Assembly: GCF_024054565.1 (NCBI RefSeq)
Contig: NZ_JAMXLR010000061.1
Location: forward strand, 248,001 to 312,000
Length of the DNA: 64,000 nt
Reading direction: 5' to 3'
From: Aeoliella straminimaris
GTDB taxonomy: Bacteria; Planctomycetota; Planctomycetia; Pirellulales; Lacipirellulaceae
Both the position numbers and the translations under genes were made by a program. Positions 35,919 to 46,073 of the stretch are shown piece by piece (the first letter of the stretch is position 1; the number at the start of each line of letters is the position of its first letter). The notes under the pieces were generated by a model. It was not told the origin of the DNA and made no database searches. It saw only the letters and a list, made by a program, of their open reading frames with translations.

Positions 35919-36692
35919 TGCGTCCATCAGCTCGAACTTCTCGCCCGCCGATAACGACTCCATCGACAAGGCGGGTGGATCGATTGATCGCTTTGCCACG
36001 ATGGCAAACGACTCTCCCAGCACGGTGGCCGTGTTGCCGTGTACTTCGATGGCGGTGCCTTCGTCGATGCCCACTCCCAGCTTATCGGGATGCTGGGATA
36101 GCGCCGTGAGCAAGCGATTCACGCGGTTGCGGACCAGGAAGTGCTGATCGATAACCACGCCTGGTGCGAGGTCGAATCCCGTGCTGATCTTGGGATCTGG
36201 ATTTCCACTGGCGATCATCACACGAGATTGAATCGCCGCACCAGCCGAAGTGCCTCCAATCACTCCGCCCCGCCCAACCAAGGCCTGAAGCTCGCGTTCC
36301 ACGGGCCCACCGGCGTAGACCTTTGCCAGCCGCGACTGCTGCCCGCCACTGATCCACACCGCATCCGCTTGCCGCAGCGACTCGGCAAACTCAGGGGTAT
36401 CGGCCAACTCTCGGTCGCGAGTATGCAGCACCTGTACCGAAACGAATCCCCTGCCCCGCCAGGCCTCGACAATCGATTCGACGTCGGGTTCCTTCTCGCC
36501 CGCGGTGGGAATCACCACCAACCGGGCGTCGTCGCCGCCAGCGAGTTCGTGAAACTTATGGTATATCACCGGCGGCAGTTTCCCCCCACCACAGATGAGC
36601 AGCGTCCCGGATGGCGAGTTCCCTCGGGCGGCGCTGGTCAATACCAGCGATGCAAGCGCCAGGACGATGCCCAGCAGTCGATATGGTTGCAT
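35907..36692 (-). CDS. secreted cyanophycinase-like Ser peptidase (S51)
   Basis: 261 residues. A signal peptide (to about SAARG) precedes an S51 domain: GTLLICGGGKLP, VVIPTAGEKEPD, the nucleophile elbow GGTSAGAAI (Ser of TSAGA) and GVGIDEGTAIEV. Cyanophycinases cleave multi-L-arginyl-poly-Asp; related S51 enzymes hydrolyse other alpha-aspartyl peptides. The frame opens 10 codons earlier, but AGGGGAG lies just before the chosen Met, which directly starts a signal peptide. No cyanophycin synthetase is in the window. Confidence 0.85.
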   Translation of the reverse strand: MQPYRLLGIVLALASLVLTSAARGNSPSGTLLICGGGKLPPVIYHKFHELAGGDDARLVVIPTAGEKEPDVESIVEAWRGRGFVSVQVLHTRDRELADTPEFAESLRQADAVWISGGQQSRLAKVYAGGPVERELQALVGRGGVIGGTSAGAAIQSRVMIASGNPDPKISTGFDLAPGVVIDQHFLVRNRVNRLLTALSQHPDKLGVGIDEGTAIEVHGNTATVLGESFAIVAKRSIDPPALSMESLSAGEKFELMDASAK

Positions 36693-36939
36693 TGCGTCTC
36701 CCCTTAGCAATCCCTGGCTCATCCACTTACTTGAAGGCCAATGGATCCGCAGGTGTTGTGGATTTCGATGGTGGCCAACATCTCGGCGAATAGTATGAAG
36801 CCGCTACGCTGCCGTCGCAATAGTTGGCATCGGCGTCGGTCCAGCCGATGTTTACACAAACCGCGGCGCATCGAGGTGGGACTTTACGAAGCGATCGGCC
36901 TAATGAAGGCCGATTCGTTGGTCCACCGACCTTTGATCT

Positions 36940-38985
36940 TCACGCCCGCTCTAGGATCCTCACCACCTGCGCAATGGTGTCGACCTCCACCAAATCGCCA
37001 TCGCGAATCACAGAGGTTGCCCGGCCGGTGCCGATGAGGGTTGGGATCATCAACTCGCGGCAGATGATGCCCGCATGGCAGGCGACTCCGCCCTCGTCGG
37101 TGACGATGGCTCCGGCGTGACGCAACAGTGGCATCAGGTTGGGGTTCGATTGGATGGAGACCAGCACGTCACCGTCCTCCAGTTCGTAGCCCTCGGGTTC
37201 GGAAGAGAGGACCACCCTGGCCCGCCCTCGATGAACGCCCGGCCAGGCTCCCATGCCTGAGATGCAGTCAGGTTCATCGGGTGGCACCAATTGACGCGCG
37301 CCCGCCTCGCGCATGATCAAGTAGCCCGTCTCGGAGACGAAATCGACTCGCTCCTCGTCCGCCAACACCTGGTACACAAAGCGATAGCCGTCCTCGACGG
37401 TGCTCAGGCGTCCTTCGAGCGTCGCGCGGTCAACGCTGCCTTGATGCAATTCGCGCCAAGTGACCAACTGCGGCGCACGACTCGGTGCCGAGAACCCGAG
37501 TTCCGCGGCCCAGGTTTCGACCATTGGATCGAGTAGCTTGCCAACGAATGGCGGATAGAGGGAATGCGATCGCAACTGCTCCGCCAATTCGCAGACGCGA
37601 GGATCAGCAATGTGGCCTGCCTCCAAGGCCATCAGCGTCATGGCGGGAAAACTGGTGGTGTACCTTCCGATCTCGACGAGCCGCTCGGCGGCCTCATCGA
37701 AGCTCGCGAAACTCTCGCCTAGCTCGATCTGTTCATGACCGCGGCGATAGATCTCCAGGCCACGCTCCAATAGCGCCACCAGTCGGGCGCGATCGGTTCG
37801 CTCCAGCGTGCGGATGTGCTCGGCCGAGGCTTCGAACGCTCTGGCCCCAAAAAACATGTTCGTCAAACCAGCAGCGTCTTCGATGGCCAGAAATCGATCG
37901 GCATGAAAACCAAAGTCGCCGCCTGAGTGCCGGCTATCGGCCCAATGGGCGATGATCGAGGCCTCCAGCAGCGACAAGGGACGACGCATGCCCCGGCACC
38001 AAGGCTCGCTGGTGTCGACAATCGCTTCGCGATACTCCTTGGCCAGCGTCGTGATCGGCCGAGACTGCAAGACATGGAACCGCTCTTCCTGCCAGGCCCA
38101 TTCGGTGTCGACAGGAAAGCCGTAATGTGCTTCGATCTGGTCTAACAGCCGCGCGTACTCCAGCACCTGCGCGTCGGTCAACTTCGCTTCGGCTCCACGC
38201 TGCCCCAGTTCCCGCCACTCGGGTTCGGGCCGGTCGGCTTCCAGAAACAGCCCCCGCCGCTGATCGCCGCGCGTGGCCTCGACGATCTCTGCCGCGCCAC
38301 GCCGCACTACAAACTGATCAGGCACGATGGCGCCGGAGACGATCGCCTCGCCCAAACCAAAACAGGCTTCGATCAATCGCAGATCGGGCTCTTGCGTGAC
38401 GGGGTGCACCGAGAAGCCGATGCCGGAGACCTCGCTGGAGATCATCTGCTGAACCACCACCGCCACGCCGAATTGGTTATGGCCATAGCCATGGGCCACC
38501 CCGTAGGCCAATGCCCGGGGATGGTAGATCGATAGCCAACATGCCTTCACTTGGGTGGCAACATCGTTGGGAGCAACGTCGAGAAACGTGTCGAGCTGGC
38601 CGGCCCAGGCGCTGGCGGTGCCATCTTCGCAGGTGGCACTCGAACGCACGGAGACCTTGCTCGCCGCGAGATCATCGACTCCCGACTCAATCGCTGCGGC
38701 AACGTCGAGTGGCATTGGTTTGTCGGCCAAGTATTCGACAATCGCCTTGCTCGTTTCGCCGGCCGTAGTTCGCCCCGCGGCGAGTTCAGCAAGCCACTCG
38801 GTGACCCTGCCCTCGGGGTCGGCCGCGGCCATGAAGGCATCGAACGCCAGCCGTGTCACGACAAAACCGGACGGCACGGGAATGCCGGAGCGGACCAGTT
38901 CGCCCAGCGACGCCCCCTTGCCTCCACACAAGGCGACCTTGCTGTAGTCGATTTCGTCCAGACGAAGCGCATAGCACACAGACAT
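36940..38985 (-). CDS. PEP synthase/rifampin-phosphotransferase-like dikinase
   Basis: 681 residues. The N-terminal ATP-grasp domain (about 10-315) has KVALCGGKGASLGEL, VSVRSSATCEDG and the closing QSRPITTLA (near 308). A helical central domain (about 330-560) has no counterpart in PEP synthase. The C-terminal swivelling phospho-His domain has TDEGGVACHAGI with catalytic H637. The PEP/pyruvate TIM barrel is absent. The order ATP-grasp, acceptor domain, terminal His domain is that of rifampin phosphotransferase. The start at 38985 follows GGGGAGGAGGG; an upstream frame is unsupported. Predicted to transfer the beta-phosphate of ATP to an unknown acceptor. Confidence 0.8.
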   Translation of the reverse strand: MSVCYALRLDEIDYSKVALCGGKGASLGELVRSGIPVPSGFVVTRLAFDAFMAAADPEGRVTEWLAELAAGRTTAGETSKAIVEYLADKPMPLDVAAAIESGVDDLAASKVSVRSSATCEDGTASAWAGQLDTFLDVAPNDVATQVKACWLSIYHPRALAYGVAHGYGHNQFGVAVVVQQMISSEVSGIGFSVHPVTQEPDLRLIEACFGLGEAIVSGAIVPDQFVVRRGAAEIVEATRGDQRRGLFLEADRPEPEWRELGQRGAEAKLTDAQVLEYARLLDQIEAHYGFPVDTEWAWQEERFHVLQSRPITTLAKEYREAIVDTSEPWCRGMRRPLSLLEASIIAHWADSRHSGGDFGFHADRFLAIEDAAGLTNMFFGARAFEASAEHIRTLERTDRARLVALLERGLEIYRRGHEQIELGESFASFDEAAERLVEIGRYTTSFPAMTLMALEAGHIADPRVCELAEQLRSHSLYPPFVGKLLDPMVETWAAELGFSAPSRAPQLVTWRELHQGSVDRATLEGRLSTVEDGYRFVYQVLADEERVDFVSETGYLIMREAGARQLVPPDEPDCISGMGAWPGVHRGRARVVLSSEPEGYELEDGDVLVSIQSNPNLMPLLRHAGAIVTDEGGVACHAGIICRELMIPTLIGTGRATSVIRDGDLVEVDTIAQVVRILERA

Positions 38986-39174
38986 TGGTCCCTCCTCCCC
39001 TAGTAGCCGCCGGTGCCCCACCGATGACAAGACGAACGAGGCCCCATCCTACCCGTTGACTCGCGAACGTCACAACTCCGTGGTGGAGCAAATGTGGTCG
39101 CGTCACATGGGAGGACCACAACGCAGGGCGGCTTTACAGCGGACGCTGGACGTGCCGGCAGGCAACGTAAGACT

Positions 39175-42100
39175 CTAGAGCAGGTCTCCCAATCCGTCTT
39201 CCTGCAGTTCGCCGACCGGTACGTAACTCGAAGATTCCGTTTCGGCGGTTTCCCATGGCTGTTCGCTGGCCAGGGTGCTGGTCCCTCTCGTGGGGCGAGC
39301 GGTGGTAAGCAATAGCAGCAACGCATCGTCCGTCGCAACGGACTGGTCGAGTGCCTTGCCTGCGGTTGCGACCGACTCGGGCTCGTCCTCGGCGGCGAGC
39401 AGTGCGAAGGCCGAGTCCTGGATGTCAGCGGCTTGAGTCTCCGTGGCCTGCCCCGAATCGGTGGAAGATGACGACATCGCAACTAGCGGGGCCAGCAGCG
39501 AAGCGGAAGACGCTTGCACGAGGCTCAGGATCTGTTCGGCAGGCAACGCTTGGGAGTAGATGCGGAAGTCGTCGATCCTGCCTCGCAAGGGCGGGTCGGC
39601 CGGGAACTGCGAGTCGCCCAGGTAATTCTGCGTGGTTCTCCCCATGTCGGCGGGACTGACGGTCATGCTGTTGTTGGTAGCCACAGGCACGCCATCGATG
39701 TACATGGTGCCGCTGCTGCCGGTGAGGGTGATCGCGACGTGATACCACTGACCGGCGTCGAGCGAGGGTCCATTGATCTGTTGCTCGCCACCGCTAGTGG
39801 CGGTCTTGAGCGAGAACCGCAGTGGCCCGCCGAAATTGCTGGCCTGCGGGGTGAGGAACATGTTAACGGCAGTTCCAGAACCAAAGTCAAACACCCGCGA
39901 CCAGGTATCGACCGAGTCAAGATAGAACCACGTGGCAATAGTCGCCTGATTCAGACCACGGACAATTCCCGTGGGCAATTCGGCATGACCTCCGTTCAGA
40001 TCCAGCGCATTCCCGTCGATGCCAGGTTGCCAGCCCACCGAACCGACCAAGACGCCATCTTGTCCACCAGCCGAATCGGTAAGCGTTGTCCCAAAGCTCG
40101 CATCGGCCTGGTACCAGTTGGCGGGCGAGAGGACATCGAACGAGGCTTCGTCGCTGCCGGTGTTCGATTCGACGCGCACCGTCAAGGTGTCCGTTGTGCC
40201 GGAAGCCGTGATCTTTCCCGCCATGTCGACATTGCCACCGCTGCCAACGATGGACCACTCCGGATTCGCCGTCAATTCAATCGGACTTCCAAACTGGTCC
40301 ACGTCGTAGGCGGCAAGCTGCATCGACGTGCCAGTGGCGATCAACGTGTCGGAGGGGAAAATGGCTACTCCCGCAACCACTTGTTCCACCGTCACCTGCA
40401 CTGCACTCGACGTGGCGACCCCGTTGGTGTCCTCGATGATAGCGGTGAACAGGTACTCGCCCGCTTCGCTGAACGTGGCGGTGGTATTTTTTGCTCCGTT
40501 GCCGCCATTGGAACTGAGAATCACCTCGGCAGGTCCGCTTGCATACCAGGTGTACGAAAGGTCTGACTCCCTGGCCGGCCCCGCCCCTAGCACCGACAAA
40601 TCGGTGGAGTATCCCGTCACCGAGGTGGGACTCGCCGCGGCAGCGGTCGCCGCTTCCAGGTAGTACCCCAGGTTGTTGCGCCAGATGGAGTAGTCCACCA
40701 GATCCACCACGTTGTCGCGATTGCCATCCGCTCGCAGTTCGGTGGTGGAACCAAACGTGCTTTTCCACACGTCGTAGTCCAGCGCATCGACTGCGCCGTT
40801 CAGGTCGTAGTCGCCCGGCAAGGCCTCGACGACGAAGCTCGCCTCGACCAACCCCGACCAGGTGCCGTCCGCCGACCGCACGCGGGCCCACACGGTTGTA
40901 TCCTGCGTCAGCACCACCGGAGTTCTGCCCACCTTCACCGCGGACGAAGGATCGGCTCCACCGCCGGTCGGACGCGGATCGGTGACTCCGTCGGTGGTGT
41001 AGTAGATGGTCCCGCCCGGTACCGTACTCTCGATCGTCACTAACGAGCCGTACGGCAGGCTTCCGCCCGCCTGACTGAAAGTAGGTGCCGCCAGGTAGAG
41101 ACCATCGTTGGCCAGTTGGTCGAGGACCATGGCGTGACGGTTGGGAAAGTAGGTTTCGAGCAGCCACGCCACCTCGTTGTCCCAGTTGGTCTTGTTGTAG
41201 GGTACGGTTCGCTTGGCATCGCCCCAGCGGGCCGCTTCGGCAAGGATGGCCGCATCGACTTGCTCCACGCGCTCGGTCATGCGGGCGATATTGGCCTCAG
41301 GCGTCAGCACCCCATTATCGAACATCAGCGTTTGCACGCGATCGATGAACTGCTGCTGGTATTCGGCATGTACGAGCAGATCCTGATGGAGATACACCGG
41401 ATTGAAATAGTCGTAGCTGGAATCGAGGGCCGTGTAGAACGGTCCGGTACGGTCGATCGCAAAGGTGCCATGCAGGGTGCCGACCAGTTCGCCTGTGCCC
41501 AGCGAGTGCTCGTTGTCGTGCAGGAAGAACTGGAAGCCCTGGTCACCATCCTCGCGGTTGCGGATGCCGAACCAATTGTTGGCGCGATCGTTCCCCACGA
41601 AGGCGGAAATGCCGGTATCGTGGCCGCCCGTGTAGATGATGATCAGCATGTAGTCGATCAGATTGTCGACATCCAGCAGCACCTCGAGATCTTCATTCCG
41701 GCTGCCATCGGGGTTCAGCCCTTGCATGGCCCAATAGTTGTCGGCGCTACCGGTGGGATCGTCGGCCAGTTGCTGGGCGTAATCGAACAGCTGTCGCCAG
41801 GCGACATCGTTGCCGTCGGCAATCTCGGTGGAATAGGCTTCGGTAGAATCGGCCTTCACCACATCGTAGTCTTCTTCGTCGCCGCCGAAGTAGCTCTCGC
41901 CATAGGCCTCCTCCACCCGCTCCTGGGTCATAAACAAACCCCAGTACTGGCCATTCAGGTACAGGTGATAGTAGCGGCTGCGTGTGTGAGGTTGCTGCAT
42001 GTCGGCCTGGGTATCGCGGGAAAACACCTCACGGAGGTAGGTATTCTGCAGCCCGTTGACGCTGTCGCCCCAGGCAGCCCAGGAGTAATTCTGCGCGGTG

Positions 42101-43896
42101 CGCAGATCGAGCACGTCGAACTCATCAACGCCCTCGTCGCCGAACAACGGATAGTTGAGCTTCCCATCGCCGTACTCGCCGCGGAAGTACAGGCGGAAGG
42201 CGTGCTTCGGATTGAAGTCGTTCCGGTGGTAGCCGCCACGGATTCGCAGACCGGCAGCGGTCGAGAAACCTTCGCTGCCATCGGGATGAACCAGTTCGAC
42301 CGACGTCATCCGCTCCCATTCGCTTCCCCGATTTAACGCGTTGACGTAGATACCGGTCTGGCTGTCAAACAGGTTCGCAATGTCGGTTGTCAACGTGATC
42401 GATGGAATCGACGTCAAAGAATCCTTCACCGCTTGCTCGCCATACATGGCGAGAATGGCCGGATCGATTCCATAGTCGAGCAGTTGACCGTTGACGTTGT
42501 AATTGGGCCACCCGGCGGGCACCTGGCCGGTCGACGACTGCTGGACGATGTCGTCCAGGAACAGATAACTTGCGGACTGCACGAACGATGGCTTGTAGTC
42601 ATGTTTGAAGGCCATCGCGCGGATCGTGGTGGTGCTGTTCACCGAAATGGCGCCGGAGTAGAGCTGCCCATTGATCGGCACCATCGATTCGTTCACCGCC
42701 GGGGTCGACCCGTCGGTGGTATAGACGATCATGGCGTCCGGCGTTTCCGAGTGGATCTCGACCTGCTGCACGGTGTCGTAGAAACCATGCGGAACACTAA
42801 AGGTCGGGTCGGCAGCAAACCCCGCAAAGCTCTCGCCATTGCCAAAACCTGGCGTAGGCACTTCGAAGTAGCCGGCTTCGCTCGCTTCCACCGGCACGGT
42901 AGCCGTGGCCACAAGCTCCGGCACAATCAAGAAGTCGGAACGGCCCGCCGGCTGATTCAGGGCGTGGATAGCCAGCACGTTGTCGCCGACGACGAGCGAC
43001 GGAATTTCCGCAGAAACGTCGAACTCCTGAAACACCATCGCATCGAAGTCGTCGTGAATGGAAGTGGCCGTCGAGTTCCACGCCGGATTGGCGGGACTAT
43101 TCGACGCAGCAATTTGCACCCCATTCAAGTAAGCCACAAACCCATCATCGTATTTCAAATGAAGCTGCAGCCCGTCGATGCCGACCAGCGATGTCATTTC
43201 GAAGGGCACTCGAACGTACAACGCGGTCGTGTCGTCAGGAACGGCCGTGTTGAATTCGCCGATGAAGCTAGGTACATCTGTTCCGGCCTCGTAACCAAAG
43301 CCCGCGCTGCCAACGATATCGAAGACGCTATCGTCGAATCCGATGTCGGTCCAGCTCGAATCGTAAGCGGCGCTGGTCGGCCGCCAGGCGCGGGCCGCGT
43401 CGCCTTCGGCGACCAGGGTGGTCGTCGTGCTGGCCATCGTCAGCCCGTACGACACGTCCTCGAATTGGACCGGGAATTCAGGACTGAAGGCGTCGATCAC
43501 CGTGCTGCCATCGGCATCGACTAGCCCCAGGTACTCGCCATCGGCCGACAACTTGAAGTTCGTATGCAGCTCGCCGTTGGGCGCGAGGGTATCCTTGTCC
43601 GAGGCGAAGACCAGTTGGAACCCAAACGGCTCAATCGTTGTCCCCACGGGGAACTGCCACTTCGTCAGCTCCTGGACGTCGTCCGTCAGGTACAGCCCAC
43701 CCAGGTCCACGGTGCTGGCCGACGGGTTATAGATCTCCAGCCAATCTGACGAATCCCCTTGATAGTCTTCGAGCGTGTTGTCATTCGAGGCCATGATCTC
43801 GGTGATGCGGAGCGCCGCTGCATCGAGTACGCAACGTGCTTCCAAGGCCTGAAATCGGAGTGAGCGCGAACCGCCAGCCGCCATCTTGCGATGCAT
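39175..43896 (-). CDS. giant secreted CotH/LTD/dockerin-like/LamG protein
   Basis: 1573 residues. The N-terminus has RFQALEARCVLDA, the planctomycete LExR-type surface-protein motif in place of a classical signal peptide. Domains in order (approximate): lamin-tail (30-150), jellyroll-like module, chitobiase-type beta strand (390-450), CotH kinase-like core (500-850), second chitobiase C module (950-1010), two dockerin-like Ca loops (DLNGAVDALDYDVWK near 1035; DGNRDNVVDLVDYSIW near 1065), Ig/PKD-like and BIG-like domains, LamG (1275-1470). GAGGAAAGG lies 9 bp before the chosen Met; the frame opens 8 codons earlier. Likely surface or matrix protein; whether CotH here phosphorylates is unknown. 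Confidence 0.87.
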   Translation of the reverse strand: MHRKMAAGGSRSLRFQALEARCVLDAAALRITEIMASNDNTLEDYQGDSSDWLEIYNPSASTVDLGGLYLTDDVQELTKWQFPVGTTIEPFGFQLVFASDKDTLAPNGELHTNFKLSADGEYLGLVDADGSTVIDAFSPEFPVQFEDVSYGLTMASTTTTLVAEGDAARAWRPTSAAYDSSWTDIGFDDSVFDIVGSAGFGYEAGTDVPSFIGEFNTAVPDDTTALYVRVPFEMTSLVGIDGLQLHLKYDDGFVAYLNGVQIAASNSPANPAWNSTATSIHDDFDAMVFQEFDVSAEIPSLVVGDNVLAIHALNQPAGRSDFLIVPELVATATVPVEASEAGYFEVPTPGFGNGESFAGFAADPTFSVPHGFYDTVQQVEIHSETPDAMIVYTTDGSTPAVNESMVPINGQLYSGAISVNSTTTIRAMAFKHDYKPSFVQSASYLFLDDIVQQSSTGQVPAGWPNYNVNGQLLDYGIDPAILAMYGEQAVKDSLTSIPSITLTTDIANLFDSQTGIYVNALNRGSEWERMTSVELVHPDGSEGFSTAAGLRIRGGYHRNDFNPKHAFRLYFRGEYGDGKLNYPLFGDEGVDEFDVLDLRTAQNYSWAAWGDSVNGLQNTYLREVFSRDTQADMQQPHTRSRYYHLYLNGQYWGLFMTQERVEEAYGESYFGGDEEDYDVVKADSTEAYSTEIADGNDVAWRQLFDYAQQLADDPTGSADNYWAMQGLNPDGSRNEDLEVLLDVDNLIDYMLIIIYTGGHDTGISAFVGNDRANNWFGIRNREDGDQGFQFFLHDNEHSLGTGELVGTLHGTFAIDRTGPFYTALDSSYDYFNPVYLHQDLLVHAEYQQQFIDRVQTLMFDNGVLTPEANIARMTERVEQVDAAILAEAARWGDAKRTVPYNKTNWDNEVAWLLETYFPNRHAMVLDQLANDGLYLAAPTFSQAGGSLPYGSLVTIESTVPGGTIYYTTDGVTDPRPTGGGADPSSAVKVGRTPVVLTQDTTVWARVRSADGTWSGLVEASFVVEALPGDYDLNGAVDALDYDVWKSTFGSTTELRADGNRDNVVDLVDYSIWRNNLGYYLEAATAAAASPTSVTGYSTDLSVLGAGPARESDLSYTWYASGPAEVILSSNGGNGAKNTTATFSEAGEYLFTAIIEDTNGVATSSAVQVTVEQVVAGVAIFPSDTLIATGTSMQLAAYDVDQFGSPIELTANPEWSIVGSGGNVDMAGKITASGTTDTLTVRVESNTGSDEASFDVLSPANWYQADASFGTTLTDSAGGQDGVLVGSVGWQPGIDGNALDLNGGHAELPTGIVRGLNQATIATWFYLDSVDTWSRVFDFGSGTAVNMFLTPQASNFGGPLRFSLKTATSGGEQQINGPSLDAGQWYHVAITLTGSSGTMYIDGVPVATNNSMTVSPADMGRTTQNYLGDSQFPADPPLRGRIDDFRIYSQALPAEQILSLVQASSASLLAPLVAMSSSSTDSGQATETQAADIQDSAFALLAAEDEPESVATAGKALDQSVATDDALLLLLTTARPTRGTSTLASEQPWETAETESSSYVPVGELQEDGLGDLL

Positions 43897-44400
43897 CGCA
43901 ATGGACCTTTCCTCGTCCAATCGGGGTACGAATCGGAGATGTCATGAACAGATTTGGAGGAGATACTTGGGGGCGCCGCTACCTGCTTGGCAGCGACAGA
44001 AAATCCCCAATCTGCATGATACACACCACCACCTACCGCATCCAGGAACGAGCACCAAGCAAAGCGCGTAAATTCGTTCAAATTCACTAGTACGACGCGC
44101 GGGAATCCACAAGCAGTGTTCCGCTGCTTCATCACGTTGATCGTGAAACGAGAATTTGCAGCACCGATTGCCCATTCTGGAAAGCCTCCGACGATGGAGG
44201 GTTGGCAATGTCTCTCGATGTTGTCCAACCAAGTAGTGGGCCGGCACAACCAACAGCGCGATAGAGCAGCAATGAGAATGCTCTACGACAACCAACTAGA
44301 TGGATGAGAGCTTACCGGCGCACAACGTGGTTTGGCAAATGTACCTTTCCGGGCGCCGGGGACGACCCGACTCGCTGCGAACGGGCAAACGGCAGACGAG
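43897..44400. other. 504-bp upstream region of the giant protein
   Basis: Both flanking genes lie on the reverse strand. No gene, hairpin with T-run or consensus promoter was recognised, although the length suggests regulation of the large gene. Confidence 0.35.
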
Positions 44401-44868
44401 CTACTTATTCCATGACCCGTACCAATGATTCTGATACGCGCCGCTGTTCTTGCGTCCTGCAGGTACGGGCTTGCCGTACTGGTAGCTCGAAGGGGCGTTT
44501 TGCGGCGTGACGCCAGGGTTGGCGGTGTAGCCGATGTTGCCTTGCAGTTTGCGATCGGCAATGTAGCGCGACTGCGCCGATTGGGACGCAGCCCGCCGCT
44601 CCATGTCGGGACGAACCACGGTCGAGTAGGCGTCGCCATACATATTACCTCCCAAGACAGCGCCGCTAATGTACGGGCTGATATTGGGATTGTCGCGATA
44701 GTACTTGTCGTACAGATAGCGATTAGTGTCGTTGACCATGTTGGGGTTGGTGCCCCACATTTTTTGATACGCCTGACCGTAGCTCGATTCGGCGCGCGCT
44801 CGGTCCGCCGGCAACAAGGTCGACAGAAAGGTCAACGCAACGCAACAGAGAATAGTTCTCTTAAACAT
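44401..44868 (-). CDS. small secreted Tyr/Asn-rich protein
   Basis: 155 residues with a clear signal peptide (cut near DRARA). The mature part is rich in Tyr, Asn, Gln and Gly (SSYGQAYQKMWGTNPNMVND, YGSWNK) with no Cys, resembling matrix or biofilm proteins but without a named family. It follows the ChbG-like gene by 25 bp on the same strand and may be co-transcribed. Confidence 0.6.
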   Translation of the reverse strand: MFKRTILCCVALTFLSTLLPADRARAESSYGQAYQKMWGTNPNMVNDTNRYLYDKYYRDNPNISPYISGAVLGGNMYGDAYSTVVRPDMERRAASQSAQSRYIADRKLQGNIGYTANPGVTPQNAPSSYQYGKPVPAGRKNSGAYQNHWYGSWNK

Positions 44869-44893
44869 TCTAGAGGCTCCTTCTGCCGGTTGC

Positions 44894-45883
44894 TTATTCG
44901 ACCGAACCGTCGAAACGCTGCATGATCTCTTTCCAGTTGGTGATCACGACGTCCTCCTTGGCGAGCTCGGCTTTAACGGCCTCGTTCTCCCACACCTGAG
45001 CGTCCCACACCCGCTGTTGCCAGCTGGGATCCATCGCGCGGAGCGCCGGCGAGTCGGTCGCCGGGGCAAAGGACAACTGCACCAGGCCTGGGGGCAACTC
45101 GGCAATCAACTTGGCCGTAGCAGCCGCTTTGGCCTCCAGCGAGTCGGCTTGTGGCAGGATCAACAGATCGCGAACTTTGGGGAAAGGATAGTCGTCGAGT
45201 GCCCGGACCAAAGTGTCTGGCACGGGGTAGCCGTCCTGACGAAAACGTTCGGCCAGTTCGGGCGTCAGATTGATCACCACGGCTGGTATCCATTGCTCGC
45301 GCGAGAGACGCAAGTACATTTCAGCCAAGTCGGGCCGGGCGTACAGCGCGCCCAGGTGCGTGGTGAAGTGCGTGGGCTTCAATCCCATACGATCGGCATG
45401 CAACAACTGCATCCGCAATTCTTGCTCCACCTCGTCAACCTTGGCGTTGACCATCACCTGCACGACGTTTTGCCACAGGTAGCCATCGCGGTCCACCAGC
45501 GACGCCACATCGCGACTGTTGCTGACCGGCGTCCAACGATAGAGCGGCAAATGGCTGTTGAGCGTGAAATCGAGACCGACGTCCAGGTCGCCACGTTGCT
45601 GGCGCCACTGGGCGGCCGCGGTGAACCAGGGACAGGTTGGCATGGCCGAGGCCGAGCTGACAACGCCCGCGTCCATCAATTTTTCGATGGCCTCGTTCGA
45701 CTCGAAGCTGAGCCCCATACGATGGGCATGCACCACCAGCACCTTGGCACCCTCGGGGTAGCCCAGCCGGGTGGCCCAGTCGTCGGCCACGGCGTGCGTG
45801 GCGGTCAGCAGCAGGGCAAAAACGAGAAAGGTCTTGCACATGGCCGGCGAAAACCGACGGACTTTTGAGGACAAATAACGCAT
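44894..45883 (-). CDS. ChbG/HpnK (YdjC)-like deacetylase with altered metal site
   Basis: 329 residues. The N-terminal signal segment (to about AVADD) is followed by a YdjC fold recognised from KVLVVHAHRMGLSFESNEA, VSSASAMPTCPWF, DVGLDFTL, VASLVDRDGYLW and GLKPTHFTTHLGALY. In active family members the first motif is ADD (here A53-H54-R55), the second His of VGLHxTL is D105, and the DSHxHxH motif reads TTHLG. Only H176 of the usual ligands remains, so it is probably not a normal deacetylase. The frame is open upstream; Met 45883 gives a signal start. Divergent from the GH95 gene. Confidence 0.75.
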   Translation of the reverse strand: MRYLSSKVRRFSPAMCKTFLVFALLLTATHAVADDWATRLGYPEGAKVLVVHAHRMGLSFESNEAIEKLMDAGVVSSASAMPTCPWFTAAAQWRQQRGDLDVGLDFTLNSHLPLYRWTPVSNSRDVASLVDRDGYLWQNVVQVMVNAKVDEVEQELRMQLLHADRMGLKPTHFTTHLGALYARPDLAEMYLRLSREQWIPAVVINLTPELAERFRQDGYPVPDTLVRALDDYPFPKVRDLLILPQADSLEAKAAATAKLIAELPPGLVQLSFAPATDSPALRAMDPSWQQRVWDAQVWENEAVKAELAKEDVVITNWKEIMQRFDGSVE

Positions 45884-46073
45884 GATGCGGCGCTCGGTAA
45901 GATTTACGTCAAAACTGGCCGTAGCGAGCCGAACGGTAAAAGCTACCGAATATTGTAGCTCACGGTGGGGCGGAGTGCCGTAATTATTCGAATCGCTGCA
46001 ATGCTTAGAAACCCTCGTTTCGCAGTGGTATACTGCGGCTTTCGCACTTTTGCACTCCACGCCGAGAAGAACG

